DNA of 64,000 nucleotides from Microbacterium sp. T32 (GTDB lineage: Bacteria > Actinomycetota > Actinomycetes > Actinomycetales > Microbacteriaceae). Position numbers and translations under genes: made by a program. Of this stretch, positions 42,250 to 50,997 are shown piece after piece. How positions within the stretch are numbered: the first letter of the stretch is position 1; every line of letters starts with the position of its first letter. The notes under the pieces were generated by a model that saw nothing but the letters and a program-made list of their open reading frames with translations, was not told the DNA's origin and made no database searches. The stretch covers positions 99,737 to 163,736 of the forward strand of contig NZ_LQQP01000001.1 of NCBI RefSeq assembly GCF_001619615.1. The letters run 5' to 3'.

Positions 42250-43464
42250 ATGCTCCGACTCACTCACCGTCCACGATCGACCGGCCGCTTTCGCGCACGC
42301 CTGGCGATCCTCGCCGCCGCGTCGCTCGCCGTGCTGGGTGCGTTCGCTGGAGTGTCCGCAGCATCTGCTGCTGACACGGAACCGCCCACGACGGTGTCGA
42401 TCAGCGAGGTGAACTGCTCGGGCTCGACGTACACGGTCAACGTCGATGTGCACGACACCAGCGGCTCGTTCGGGTCAGCGAAGGTGACAGTCAACACGGT
42501 GGAGGTCAACTCTGCGCCCTACGACAGCGACGATCGCTACCACTACACCGTCGTCTTGCCCGGACCGGGGCAGTACCTCGTCGCGGTCTTCCTCGGCGGC
42601 GGATACTTCGCGGGGCAAGAGCACTACACCGTGCCCGAAGACTGCACCGGCCCCACTCCAACGCCGAATCCCACTTCAACTGGGTTCATCAGTCCGACGG
42701 GAAGCTTCGGTGACGCCTACTGCACCGACGACGGCGGAGCCGCGGCCGACGTCACCATCTCGACGAGCCCCGCAACCCGCGATGTCCCCACGTACGTCGT
42801 CGTCCAGAACGGGAGCAACACCGAGTCCTTCGACGGAGTGACCGGCAGTGACGGCACCTACACCAGCTCGGTTCCCATTCCGAAAGACGGGGTGACCAAC
42901 GTCACTGCGGGGATCAAGACGGCCAGTGGCGAATCGGTCTACGCGGGGGACCGCGACTACACCTTCCCGGAAAACTGCGCCACGCCGACGCCTACCCCGA
43001 CACCAACAACCACCTCGAGGCCGGAACCCACCTCGTCACCGACTCCGACGGACACGCCTTCTCCGTCCCCGACTGAGTCCTCGTCGCTGAGCCTGTCGCT
43101 CTCGACCAACACGGTGTCGCGAGGCAACCAGGTCACGGTGACGGCGAGCGGTTTCGCTCCCGGAGAGACAGTGGAGATTTGGCTTCACTCCACGCCGATC
43201 AAGCTCGTGACGGGCACCGCTGACGAAAATGGCGCGGTCCGCCAGACCGTCACCATTCCGTCTGGCGCGGACATCGGCGCGCACAAGATCGAGGCTCGCG
43301 GGGCGACGAGCGGTTCTGTCTACGCCTCCCTCACTGTCACTGACGGCTTGGCCGTGACGGGCTTCGACAGCACCAGCATCGGGGCGGTCGGGATCGGGGC
43401 AAGTGTGCTGCTCGTCGGAGGCATCGCCTTCCTGCTGGTGGCGCGCCGGCGGCAAGCAGCATGA
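42250..43464 (+). CDS. Secreted, probably sortase-anchored surface protein
   Basis: About 404 residues from the ATG at 42250 (GTGAGGA upstream); a GTG at 42235 is possible. A signal peptide (LAILAAASLAVLGAFAGVSAASA) is followed by two similar beta domains with cysteines, proline- and threonine-rich linkers (TPTPTPTPTTTSR), and an Ig-like domain. The C-terminus has LAVTGFD, then a membrane helix and ARRRQAA, the layout of LAxTG-type sortase substrates. It may act in adhesion or cell contact during transfer. Confidence 0.78.
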   Translation: MLRLTHRPRSTGRFRARLAILAAASLAVLGAFAGVSAASAADTEPPTTVSISEVNCSGSTYTVNVDVHDTSGSFGSAKVTVNTVEVNSAPYDSDDRYHYTVVLPGPGQYLVAVFLGGGYFAGQEHYTVPEDCTGPTPTPNPTSTGFISPTGSFGDAYCTDDGGAAADVTISTSPATRDVPTYVVVQNGSNTESFDGVTGSDGTYTSSVPIPKDGVTNVTAGIKTASGESVYAGDRDYTFPENCATPTPTPTPTTTSRPEPTSSPTPTDTPSPSPTESSSLSLSLSTNTVSRGNQVTVTASGFAPGETVEIWLHSTPIKLVTGTADENGAVRQTVTIPSGADIGAHKIEARGATSGSVYASLTVTDGLAVTGFDSTSIGAVGIGASVLLVGGIAFLLVARRRQAA

Positions 43465-43949
43465 CCCGGTCAAGCCGTCGTCTCCCACAAGTCCGGGCAT
43501 TGGCGCTGGTGGCGGTCAGCACATTGCTGCTGGCGGGTTGCGCGGCCCAGGGGCACGGTGCCCCGCCGACGGTCAGTGCAGAGTGCCAGGCGCACATCGA
43601 CCTGACGGCGAAAGTGCAGGCCCAGTACAACAACACGGTAAAGGCCATGTCCTACAAGGATCTGCCCATCTCGGACCCCATCTTTAATGACCAGACCTGC
43701 GTCGCTGCCTATACCGATGACAAGACTGGCGACACCCTCGCCTACGGCGTCGCCATCCCCGAGAGTGTCATCTACTACACGGACGCAGTCGCCGAGATGG
43801 ATGGCAAGGTCGGAAACGAACTGTCGCACGGCCAGAACTGCGAAGCGACGGTCTTCTGTGGCAAAGATTTCATCCTCACTGTGGCACGGTCCGAAGAGCC
43901 GGGTTTCGAGACGCAACTCGTCTTCCAGCTCCAAGGCGGCCGTCGCTGA
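43461..43949 (+). CDS. Lipoprotein, 162 aa
   Basis: Starts at an ATG overlapping the previous stop (ATGA). A signal (ALALVAVSTLLLAGC) with the lipobox LLAGC marks a lipoprotein anchored outside the membrane. The mature part has five further cysteines, including one in VFCGKDFIL, likely in disulfides. Co-expressed with the surface protein; role unknown. Confidence 0.75.
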   Translation: MTRSSRRLPQVRALALVAVSTLLLAGCAAQGHGAPPTVSAECQAHIDLTAKVQAQYNNTVKAMSYKDLPISDPIFNDQTCVAAYTDDKTGDTLAYGVAIPESVIYYTDAVAEMDGKVGNELSHGQNCEATVFCGKDFILTVARSEEPGFETQLVFQLQGGRR

Positions 43950-44030
43950 TCATCAGGCTCAGAGGGATATATCCACGCGACACCCATGCAATCAGGCGCT
44001 GAGCAGACCATGATCCGTAGAGTAGGCAGT

Positions 44031-44375
44031 ATGGCTACGCGACAGATCTCCCAGGTAATTGACGACCTCGATGGCACCACCCTCGATGAGGGAGAAGGAA
44101 AGCAGATCAGCTTCTCTATCGAAGGACGCTCCTACGAAATCGATCTGTCTGCGAAGAACGCGGACAAGTTCTACTCCGCCCTCGCTCCCTACGTTGATGC
44201 TGCTCGTCCGATCGGCTCCCCCTCGCGTTCCGGAAGCCCTCGCCGCAGCCGATCAACCAGCCCCGCAGACCTGAACGCCATCCGAGAGTGGGCTCGGGCC
44301 AACGGTCACACCGTGAGCGACCGAGGTCGGATCCCGGCGAGCATCGTGGATGCCTACAAGGCGGCGAACGGCTAA
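44031..44375 (+). CDS. lsr2: Lsr2-family nucleoid-associated silencer
   Basis: A 114-residue Lsr2 protein; the ATG at 44031 gives the standard N-terminus ([20 protein letters not shown]). The dimerisation beta part ([20 protein letters not shown]) is followed by a basic linker and the C-terminal DNA-binding part with the [17 protein letters not shown] motif containing RGR. Lsr2 binds AT-rich DNA and silences foreign genes. An element-borne copy could silence cargo in the host or interfere with the host's own Lsr2. Confidence 0.9.
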   Translation: MATRQISQVIDDLDGTTLDEGEGKQISFSIEGRSYEIDLSAKNADKFYSALAPYVDAARPIGSPSRSGSPRRSRSTSPADLNAIREWARANGHTVSDRGRIPASIVDAYKAANG

Positions 44376-44389
44376 GGAAGACGCCGCCT

Positions 44390-44695
44390 TCAGAGGAGGT
44401 CGTACGGCGTCTCGCCTTCGGTAGTCACGTCGAACTCTGGTCGCCACGTCTCTGCGGTGCGGTCGGCCGTCTCGGTAGCTATAACGACGGTCTCGACCGC
44501 GATGACGACGGGCGTCGTGGCGGTGATGAGGAAGCTCAGACGCTGCCCAGCGTCGAGCGACACCTCGACGAAATCGCCGCCGGTGCGGACCGCGTGGAGG
44601 ACGGCACTCTTCAGGTCGCCCGCGTCCTCCAGCGGTGAGAGATGGTGGGTGACACCAGCGACGGTGAGATGCACGCGCTCAATCGTCTGCTGCAT
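44390..44695 (-). CDS. Hypothetical protein, 101 aa
   Basis: An alpha/beta protein (MQQTIERVHLTVAGVTHHLS) ending GETPYDLL, with a threonine- and valine-rich middle (TPVVIAVETVVIATETA). It lies convergent to lsr2 and divergent from the DUF7882-like gene. Small modules of this kind accompany DUF7882-like proteins in related genomes as far as I recall; no function known. Confidence 0.55.
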   Translation of the reverse strand: MQQTIERVHLTVAGVTHHLSPLEDAGDLKSAVLHAVRTGGDFVEVSLDAGQRLSFLITATTPVVIAVETVVIATETADRTAETWRPEFDVTTEGETPYDLL

Positions 44696-44830
44696 GAGGC
44701 GACCGTACCCTTGCAACATCCTCCTCGGGGCCGGATCTCGCGTTCCGGCCGTCGGGCGCTGCGTTCCTTCATACGAGTGGTCGTTTCGCGCATGCTCAGG
44801 CCAGGCCGCTTGGAGCCCTACAATCACGAC

Positions 44831-45118
44831 ATGGGCAGGCTGAACTACGACGCGAGTGCGGCTTTCGACATCGATGACCGCCTTCTCGCGCACCTGCGAA
44901 TCGTCGCGATGAACAAGCTTCGCCGGGGTGAGAGCTTCATGCTCCAGCTCCCCGGAGCCAACGGCGGGCACCTCTCCATCCTGATCAGCCCTTCGATGCC
45001 GCTCGTGCTGCACTTCTATGGCAGCCGACAGCCACAGCTTGACGTTGAACTGCTTAACGACATGATGCGCGCCGCGAACGGGCCCGACGGCCTTACCCTC
45101 GCAGCCGCCAGAGTCTGA
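44831..45118 (+). CDS. DUF7882-like protein, element copy
   Basis: A 95-residue protein (MGRLNYDASAAFDIDDRLLA) homologous to the chromosomal protein at 13953-14339: both have DRLLA, KLRR-ESF and PS-P motifs. It lacks the arginine-rich tail of the chromosomal copy. Function unknown. Confidence 0.7.
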   Translation: MGRLNYDASAAFDIDDRLLAHLRIVAMNKLRRGESFMLQLPGANGGHLSILISPSMPLVLHFYGSRQPQLDVELLNDMMRAANGPDGLTLAAARV

Positions 45119-45147
45119 TCACGCTCGTAAGGTGCTGTCCGCCCAAC

Positions 45148-45330
45148 TCAGATCACGCCGAGCGCATGGAGGTACTGCGCCGTGCGCTCATGTTCCTCGG
45201 CGCTCACCGGCACCCCGTTGGCGCGCTGAACACTTTCGAGCAGCATCAGCGTCTCTCCGGTCATGCCGAATCGATGCTCGGTGAGCGCGACAACCACGAG
45301 GCCCACTCCCGGGACGTTGTAGCGCGTCAT
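45148..45330 (-). CDS. Small hypothetical protein, 60 aa
   Basis: MTRYNVPGVGLVVVALTEHR, ending HALGVI, from the ATG at 45328-45330. The composition looks coding (hydrophobic start, acidic EEHERTAQYL). No family recognised. Confidence 0.45.
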   Translation of the reverse strand: MTRYNVPGVGLVVVALTEHRFGMTGETLMLLESVQRANGVPVSAEEHERTAQYLHALGVI

Positions 45331-45923
45331 GGCCGGAAGCGTAGGCGGCCCGCGAACGGCGAGCAACGCCGCCGTAACGCGGCCTATGCATCTGGCACGT
45401 CAAGATCCACAAAGACCGACTTGAGTAGAGCAAGTTCGACGGGCCTCTAGGAGAAGCCGTCGGCCGCAGGGGCATTGGGGGCAGTCTGCGGCCGACGGCG
45501 AGCGGGAGATGACGTCACCGCTCAGAGGAACTGTTTCGGGGTGACGGCGCTGATTTGCCCCCGCCCGCCGCGAACAACTCATCGGCTCCCAGCAAACCTG
45601 GGCCGTCGTCGGTCGTTACGAACCATCGGGAGCTCAACCCGGTCGTGTGGACACCTGATCTGAGCGGCGAGAGTCGTTTGTGAAGGAGTCATCATGCCTG
45701 TAGCACCCCCCGGCATCGCAGTCGTTTGGGTAGCGATGTAGAGACGAGTCCTCGGTCGCTCTCGCCAGGATGACCGAACGGTCTCCCGTTGGATTGCCGC
45801 ACGGCCGAGATGACCCCTTCGGCTGCCCCGGAAGACACCACCAGGCCTGGATTGCACAACCCGTCGTCTGCGAAAGATGCGCCTCGCAGCGCAGGAACCG
45901 CTCCCGCCGTTACTCTCGTCAGG
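45331..45923. other. Gap of about 590 bp with one strong inverted repeat
   Basis: I see no gene here I can support. The only clear structure is the inverted repeat at 45456-45499. Open frames in the second half have arginine-rich, shadow-like translations. Confidence 0.5.
45456..45499. repeat. Perfect 14-bp inverted repeat (hairpin)
   Basis: GCCGTCGGCCGCAG (45456-45469) and CTGCGGCCGACGGC (45486-45499) with a 16-nt G-rich loop. No T tract on either side. It may be a terminator, a small RNA or a recombination site. Confidence 0.6.
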
Positions 45924-46406
45924 TCAGAAAGAGGGAGGCTGAGTGGTAGCTTCGCGGAGGATCGCGACCGGCGTTGCAGTGCTGCTTCTGACAGGAGCGA
46001 CGAGCAGTACCACGCCTGCTACCGACAACAGGGCTGCGGTCCAGATCCCATTGCCCGGGATCCCGTCGGCGCTGCCCCATTCGATCCAGAAGGACCCGGG
46101 ATCGAGGAGCGGGCAGGCGAGCACGGCGGCCAGTCCCGCTATCAGGCCGTAGGGAATGCGAGGCACTGCTCGAAAGAGAACGAGAGCGATCACAAACGCG
46201 GTCAGAACAGCCCACAGCTCGACGATTGGCGCTGACGCATACGATGACATCGCCTCAGCGCAGGCCCCGTTCATGTTCGTCCAGTCGGCACCGACGCACG
46301 GCGCCCAATAGGTGGCTGAGCGCCACGTCACCCACAGCGAGGCCGTTACGAGCAGTACCGCACAGACGACGAGAAGGAACCGACGAATACGTGCGCGTTG
46401 CCCCAT
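45924..46406 (-). CDS. Four-helix membrane protein, 160 aa
   Basis: From the ATG at 46404-46406 (MGQRARIRRFLLVVCAVLLV). Four hydrophobic segments are visible, including IVELWAVLTAFVIALVLF, GLIAGLAAVLACPLL and AALLSVAGVVLLVAPV. It is an integral membrane protein of unknown function, downstream of a secreted-protein gene in the same direction. Confidence 0.6.
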   Translation of the reverse strand: MGQRARIRRFLLVVCAVLLVTASLWVTWRSATYWAPCVGADWTNMNGACAEAMSSYASAPIVELWAVLTAFVIALVLFRAVPRIPYGLIAGLAAVLACPLLDPGSFWIEWGSADGIPGNGIWTAALLSVAGVVLLVAPVRSSTATPVAILREATTQPPSF

Positions 46407-46465
46407 GCTCGTGATGCTAGAGGATTCGAGCATGGGGCAACCAGTCCTTCTCGCGAGTTGATCGG

Positions 46466-46939
46466 TCAGCAGGAGCGCAGGGCGCGGACGTTCGCACCGA
46501 GATTGTTTACCTTGTACCAGACGCCGTAGGTGCGAGTGTTTCTGTAGTCGAGGGTGGTGCCCAGACCCGGCCCCACCTTCATGTAGAGGCAGGAGCTCGG
46601 CGGGACATAGACGGCATCCCAGTCGTAGAAACGACCGTTGGAGTCCTTGAAGATGTTTGAGTTGCGGTTGCCCGGCAAGGTGGCGGTAACGCCGCTGATC
46701 GTGCCGACGTCGGCGCTGTACGTCGGGTGGAAGTTCGTTGCGATGCGAACGTCGACGCCGGAGGTGTTGTAGATGACCCCGCAGTCGATTGCGTTGCTCT
46801 GCGTGCATCGCGCATCCGTCGCCTCCGCCGGTGCTGCGCCCAAGACCCCCACCGATGCAGCCACGGTGAGCGCAACAACGGTGGCAACCAGCCGGCCGCG
46901 TCGACGACGCGCGATCCCGAGCATTTCCTGTGCAGTCAT
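46466..46939 (-). CDS. Secreted protein, 157 aa
   Basis: A clear signal peptide (VATVVALTVAASVGVLGAAPAEA, cleavage after AEA). The mature part has four cysteines, asparagine- and tyrosine-rich beta-like sequence (SNIFKDSNGRFYDWDAVYVP) and ends RALRSC. It would be exported. No family recognised. Confidence 0.65.
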   Translation of the reverse strand: MTAQEMLGIARRRRGRLVATVVALTVAASVGVLGAAPAEATDARCTQSNAIDCGVIYNTSGVDVRIATNFHPTYSADVGTISGVTATLPGNRNSNIFKDSNGRFYDWDAVYVPPSSCLYMKVGPGLGTTLDYRNTRTYGVWYKVNNLGANVRALRSC

Positions 46940-47135
46940 GATCCCTATCTCCTGTCAGAACGCCGGGGCGGCGCTCACCACGAGCGAAACGCAGGAGCAA
47001 GCGGCAATCGAGCGCAATCAAGGCCTTGACGACGGCTGCGATCGTGTGCGGGGTGCCCTTGCGGGACAGGAGCAGGCGCTAGATGCTGGATATGCCGTGA
47101 GGCGACGTGCCGGAGTCGGAAGCTCAGGGGGGCAT

Positions 47136-47438
47136 ATGGATCGAGAGTTGTGGGGTATCTCAAGTCGGCTGTTTCGTGCCAGGGCGAAGGCAGGCCGCTC
47201 GCAGGAGCACGTGGCGCTCGAAGCAAACCTCGCCGTACGCACCTACCGTCGCCTCGAAACCGGGTTCGCGGGGTCCTCACTCGATTCACTGCTCCGGGCG
47301 ATGACCGTCCTATCGGTGGACCGAATCGACATCCGACGCACACCGAACAGGGCGGACAATGAGACCCCGGGTGTAGCCGGTGAGTGTGCGGCATGCCATC
47401 TCCGCAGTCCAGGGCGCGACGCTGTTCACGAGGAGTGA
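47136..47438 (+). CDS. XRE-type helix-turn-helix regulator, 100 aa
   Basis: From the ATG at 47136 (MDRELWGISSRLFRARAKAG). The helix-turn-helix is GRSQEHVALEANLAVRTYRR, followed by a Cys-x-x-Cys (CAAC) near the end. CTCAGGGGGG upstream is a ribosome-binding site. Probably controls nearby element genes. Confidence 0.65.
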   Translation: MDRELWGISSRLFRARAKAGRSQEHVALEANLAVRTYRRLETGFAGSSLDSLLRAMTVLSVDRIDIRRTPNRADNETPGVAGECAACHLRSPGRDAVHEE

Positions 47439-47687
47439 GCTCGCGGGCATCTGTAACAACGGCCAGGAACTATCGCGGCGACTGCGAAGCTAGAGCTCCT
47501 GGTCTCCAGGACTGCTTCTTTCGCCTAGCCTGAATACCGCCCCGGTGCCGGCGAACGTACCGCAGAGAAGTGTGGGACCGTCGTGGCGCAACTCGCCTAG
47601 CACCTAACGATCTGCCATGCTAAGCAGACGCCACGACGCCCGTACCTGCGAACCGTGCGCCTGGCGAGGGTAATTTCTGGGGGCGAC

Positions 47688-48575
47688 ATGGGAATGCGTG
47701 AAATTGTCGAAGAATCCGCGCGGCCAATTTTCGTGCGAATCGAAGAAGAGATTCATCGGCAGGGAGCTGTTCGGTTCCTTGGCACTGTAATCGTCGTGAG
47801 CCTAGGCCTGTTCGCCGCAATCTCTCCCTTCGGTGTGACTCCGGCATTAGTGAGCGTCGGGTGTTTTCTTGTAGTGGTTCTCTTGATCGTTGCAATTAGC
47901 GCGTCCTCCGGCACACGCCAACTCAGAGAACGCGAGCAAGACCTAGTGCGCGAGCTTGCGAAATTTGGAGAGGTGCTTGAGCGCCTGCAGCTCAGCACCG
48001 CTCTTATTTTCAAGGAGCAGAACGATGTGATCACTATTGCCAAGAACGGCGATCTTCGTTATGCACGCGTCGTTCGCCTTGGCGCTTCATCTGCCGAAAT
48101 TCCCCATTACGTCCGATCAGGATTCAGCGCTCAGACCATCATGACCGAGCACTCCCAGCGCAGAGTGAAGATCGTCGCCTACCATCTCTCGGGTTCGACA
48201 GAGGGCGTCCGGATCATGCTGACGACATCATGGACTAAATCGACCGATGGTGATCCTATGCTCGTCGCTCATGCATACATCGGCGAGGAGGTGCGGGATG
48301 ACGACGAAGTCAAGTTTGAGCTCACATGGCCGCGTGCGTGTCGTGATCTCAGGGAAAAGAAGCGCTCCGAGCCGTTTACAATGCGATTCAAGAATCGTGC
48401 CTATCCTCTAAAGTATTCTGTGACGCTTGAAGACCAGGCCGTCGCACCGGTGGTCAACGCAATCGGCCCAGCGGCGGTGAACAGTAGACGAGATGGCAAC
48501 AACTGGGTCTGTGAGTACCTTCACGCCGGCGCGAACGTCGGAGACCGTGTCGGATTCGTCCTGGATCTGCGGTAA
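47688..48575 (+). CDS. Two-helix membrane protein with beta-rich C-terminal domain
   Basis: About 295 residues from the ATG at 47688 (GGGGG just upstream). Two transmembrane helices (VRFLGTVIVVSLGLFAAISP and SVGCFLVVVLLIVAISASS) are followed by a coiled coil (REREQDLVRELAKFGEVLER) and a cytoplasmic beta-rich domain. Codon use and GC are lower than around it. The domain order is like membrane-anchored defence effectors, but I recognise no family. A perfect palindrome follows the stop. Confidence 0.65.
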   Translation: MGMREIVEESARPIFVRIEEEIHRQGAVRFLGTVIVVSLGLFAAISPFGVTPALVSVGCFLVVVLLIVAISASSGTRQLREREQDLVRELAKFGEVLERLQLSTALIFKEQNDVITIAKNGDLRYARVVRLGASSAEIPHYVRSGFSAQTIMTEHSQRRVKIVAYHLSGSTEGVRIMLTTSWTKSTDGDPMLVAHAYIGEEVRDDDEVKFELTWPRACRDLREKKRSEPFTMRFKNRAYPLKYSVTLEDQAVAPVVNAIGPAAVNSRRDGNNWVCEYLHAGANVGDRVGFVLDLR

Positions 48576-48578
48576 CGG

Positions 48579-48610
48579 AGAAGGGGCCGAGGATATCCTC
48601 GGCCCCTTCT
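48579..48610. terminator. Perfect 32-bp palindrome, terminator
   Basis: AGAAGGGGCCGAGGAT and its exact complement, starting 3 bp after the stop codon of the membrane protein, then AAGAATTGTTT. A 14-bp or longer GC-rich stem. Confidence 0.85.
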
Positions 48611-49050
48611 AAGAATTGTTTGACGGTTAGTTGCCGCCGGATTCAGAGTCCCCCATGCACATACTTGTCCTTTCGCGCCAGCCATGCTGACTGAAGAAGA
48701 TTATGATACACCCGGGCAGGAGAGTCAATCACCACCGCGCGTGTCGCAGGTGTTCGGATCGTTCGTGTCTGAGCCGTGGGGCACAGTCCGAACATTATCC
48801 CCAACAGGATAGACGCAAGCGGCTCACGCACGCCGCACGAATACAACTTTCGTGGGCGCACCATTGAGCGCTTCGATCCGCGCAGCTCCGATCGGACGGT
48901 TGGCGGGGCTCGCGTTCCGTCGTTCACTAGAACTACCGGGTGCTGCAGTTCAGCCCTGGCGCCCGCCCCAAATCCTCGTTGCCGGCATGCGGTCTCGTAG
49001 AGAACCACGTGAGTTCTCGGCCGCACCCGTCAAGGAGGTGACCCGCCCAC
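48611..49050. other. Gap of 440 bp without a supported gene
   Basis: No convincing gene. An open leftward frame (48643-49026) lacks a ribosome-binding site and protein-like composition. The last 20 bp hold the ribosome-binding site of the next gene (AAGGAGGTGACC). Confidence 0.5.
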
Positions 49051-49398
49051 ATGAGCGAGTCCAACGTCAACACCCCGCCCGCCTCGGCTGCGTCCGCCAA
49101 TGGACTTGGCTACGGCCCGATCAAGCCCCTCGCGGTCAGACTCAACGAGTCCACCCGCACCCAGCTGGACATCATCGCCCAGCTCAACGACCGGACCGTC
49201 ACCGACGAAGTCCGCCTCGCCATCGAAGCCTGGATCGACAAAACCAAAGCCGACCCAGCCATCCAACGCCGCGCGAAAGACGTCCGCGACGAAATCGAAC
49301 GCGAAGCAGCAGGCAAACGCGACGCCATCGCCGCCATCTTCGATGCCGCACCAGCAGCGAAGACCCCGCGCACGTCGACGAAGCCCCAGGCCACCTGA
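49051..49398 (+). CDS. Ribbon-helix-helix-like small protein
   Basis: A 115-residue protein with AAGGAGGTGACC before its ATG. The core KPLAVRLNESTRTQLDIIAQ followed by TDEVRLAIEAWIDK has the strand-helix-helix pattern of MetJ/Arc-type DNA-binding proteins found on plasmids. The C-terminus is alanine-rich. It may regulate the element's genes or partition. Confidence 0.6.
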   Translation: MSESNVNTPPASAASANGLGYGPIKPLAVRLNESTRTQLDIIAQLNDRTVTDEVRLAIEAWIDKTKADPAIQRRAKDVRDEIEREAAGKRDAIAAIFDAAPAAKTPRTSTKPQAT

Positions 49399-49569
49399 CG
49401 GCCCCACCCGCACGGCGGCCGGCTTGAGCGACGTCCCATTCGGACGCTTGCTCGCCGGCCGCCCCGCCTCACCCTCGCCCCACGCGATGAACGCCCCCTC
49501 GTTTGTGCTCTGCGATTCCACGAGAACCATCCCGGTTCCCGGTCGCACACACAAAGGAGGAACACCACC

Positions 49570-50070
49570 ATGGTGCAGGGCATCATCATCCCGGCAGACA
49601 ACACCGCACCCCTCAGGGCCAGCGCGTTGGATTCGCTCGCGGACTACCAGCGGGCCGTCGGCGGCTGGTTCGAAGCGGTCGACATCCCGGACCTCGGCGT
49701 CACGATGTACGTCAATGAGGAGGGGCTCATCCGTGACTTGCCCTACAACCGTCGCGTTACGTTCCTGTGGCGGTTCCATGTTCCGCAGGCTCGCGACGCC
49801 CGGCTCGTCGGCGACGTCGCGGTCGTCGGACTCACCGACAGCCACGGCGAGACTACGGAGCTGCCGAACGAACTTCGGGAGCGACTGCTTGAGCCCGGGG
49901 TTTATCGAGTCCGGAGCCGCGAACGTGGCAAGGACCAGTGGCACGAGGAGCCGATCGATCGAAACGACTACGTCGAGACGGTCATCTGGGCGGCGCTGTT
50001 GCTAGAGATGTCGCCTGCGCTCGAGGTTCGGATCGAGAGCGTTGAAGACTTAGGCGAGGCTAGCGAATAA
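49570..50070 (+). CDS. DUF3846-domain protein
   Basis: A 166-residue protein with AAAGGAGGAACACC before its ATG. VQGIIIPADNTAPL, LADYQRAVGGWFEAVDIP and VNEEGLIRDLPYNRR are the typical DUF3846 motifs, common on actinobacterial plasmids and phages; function unknown. Confidence 0.75.
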   Translation: MVQGIIIPADNTAPLRASALDSLADYQRAVGGWFEAVDIPDLGVTMYVNEEGLIRDLPYNRRVTFLWRFHVPQARDARLVGDVAVVGLTDSHGETTELPNELRERLLEPGVYRVRSRERGKDQWHEEPIDRNDYVETVIWAALLLEMSPALEVRIESVEDLGEASE

Positions 50071-50080
50071 ACTTGACGGA

Positions 50081-50113
50081 AGCGGTGATCATCGACCGGT
50101 GATCACCGCTTTC
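50081..50113 (+). terminator. Rho-independent terminator
   Basis: AGCGGTGATC and GATCACCGCT form a 10-bp stem with a 10-nt loop, followed by TTCT, 10 bp after the DUF3846 stop. Confidence 0.8.
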
Positions 50114-50192
50114 TCACATTGACCGCTCAGTGCTGGACGTTGGCGGAGCTGTCCTTGGCCACGAATCTTCCAGACTCGACATCCTCGTCTTT

Positions 50193-50921
50193 CTAGTGGT
50201 CTGCCGCTTGATCGAGCACGAAGTCGACGTCCGCAGTACTTGACGTGGCAAGGAACGAGACCACGAGTGCGAGCGTGTCCTCGTCGAGTGCGGGCGCCGG
50301 GGTGCGCAGCGCTAGGTGGATGGCCTCGCGTACATCAGCGGGCAGGGCTTCATCGGATACGTTGACGTCCCGGAGCAGTCGCTTCTGCTGTTCAGCGTGT
50401 CGCTCGGCCGCTAGGGCTGACAGGAGACGAGCGCGATACTCCTCGCCGCTCATTTCCGGGTTGTCTCGCGGTTCGGTCTCATCGCCGCCGTGTAGCTCCT
50501 CCGATTGGTCGTTCTCTGCATCGCTCGTGGCTTCAGCGACATCAGCGAAGGGTCTGGGGCCGGCGTCGCTGTGCGTGGTGGCTTTGTGCATAGACCAGGA
50601 AACCAGGTCGCGGACCTTGTCGACGGCCACGTCTACTCCCCAGTCCACAACGCGCCGGATGTACGGGTCAAGTGAGCGGAGCGCAATGTCAACAAGGTGG
50701 AACCGAGCGAGGTCACCTAGCGATGGCGCTGTCGAGGCGATCGGCGAGTGATCGCGAACGATATCCTCGATGTTCGCGGGGCGCGATTCCGTGGGGCCGC
50801 GAAGTTCACGTGACTCCTCTTCGTACAGGAGGTCACGCTCGTACCCAGGTGTGTGACGTGAGTTCGGTCGTTGCGTACCAGGGCGTCTCCGGACCCAACG
50901 CAGCTCTTCATCCTTGCTCAT
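50193..50921 (-). CDS. Hypothetical protein, 242 aa
   Basis: A hydrophilic protein (MSKDEELRWVRRRPGTQRPN). The middle has an amphipathic helix DPYIRRVVDWGVDVAVDKV and an acidic stretch; the C-terminus resembles a helical bundle (LSALAAERHAEQQKRLLRDV). No family recognised. It is read away from the R-M genes' left flank. Confidence 0.55.
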   Translation of the reverse strand: MSKDEELRWVRRRPGTQRPNSRHTPGYERDLLYEEESRELRGPTESRPANIEDIVRDHSPIASTAPSLGDLARFHLVDIALRSLDPYIRRVVDWGVDVAVDKVRDLVSWSMHKATTHSDAGPRPFADVAEATSDAENDQSEELHGGDETEPRDNPEMSGEEYRARLLSALAAERHAEQQKRLLRDVNVSDEALPADVREAIHLALRTPAPALDEDTLALVVSFLATSSTADVDFVLDQAADH

Positions 50922-50997
50922 TCGGTTCTCTCCTCAGGGGCGAGACTAGGCCCAGTCCATCATCGCTATTGGCAACTCTTCCGATCTGCTCGCTCGC

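Noticed and set aside
45579..45857. Leftward gene of 92 codons
   Set aside because: Arginine-rich translation without a start signal; I could not support it as coding.
48643..49026. Leftward gene of 127 codons
   Set aside because: No ribosome-binding site, odd composition (many arginines and threonines), and no neighbour in the same direction.
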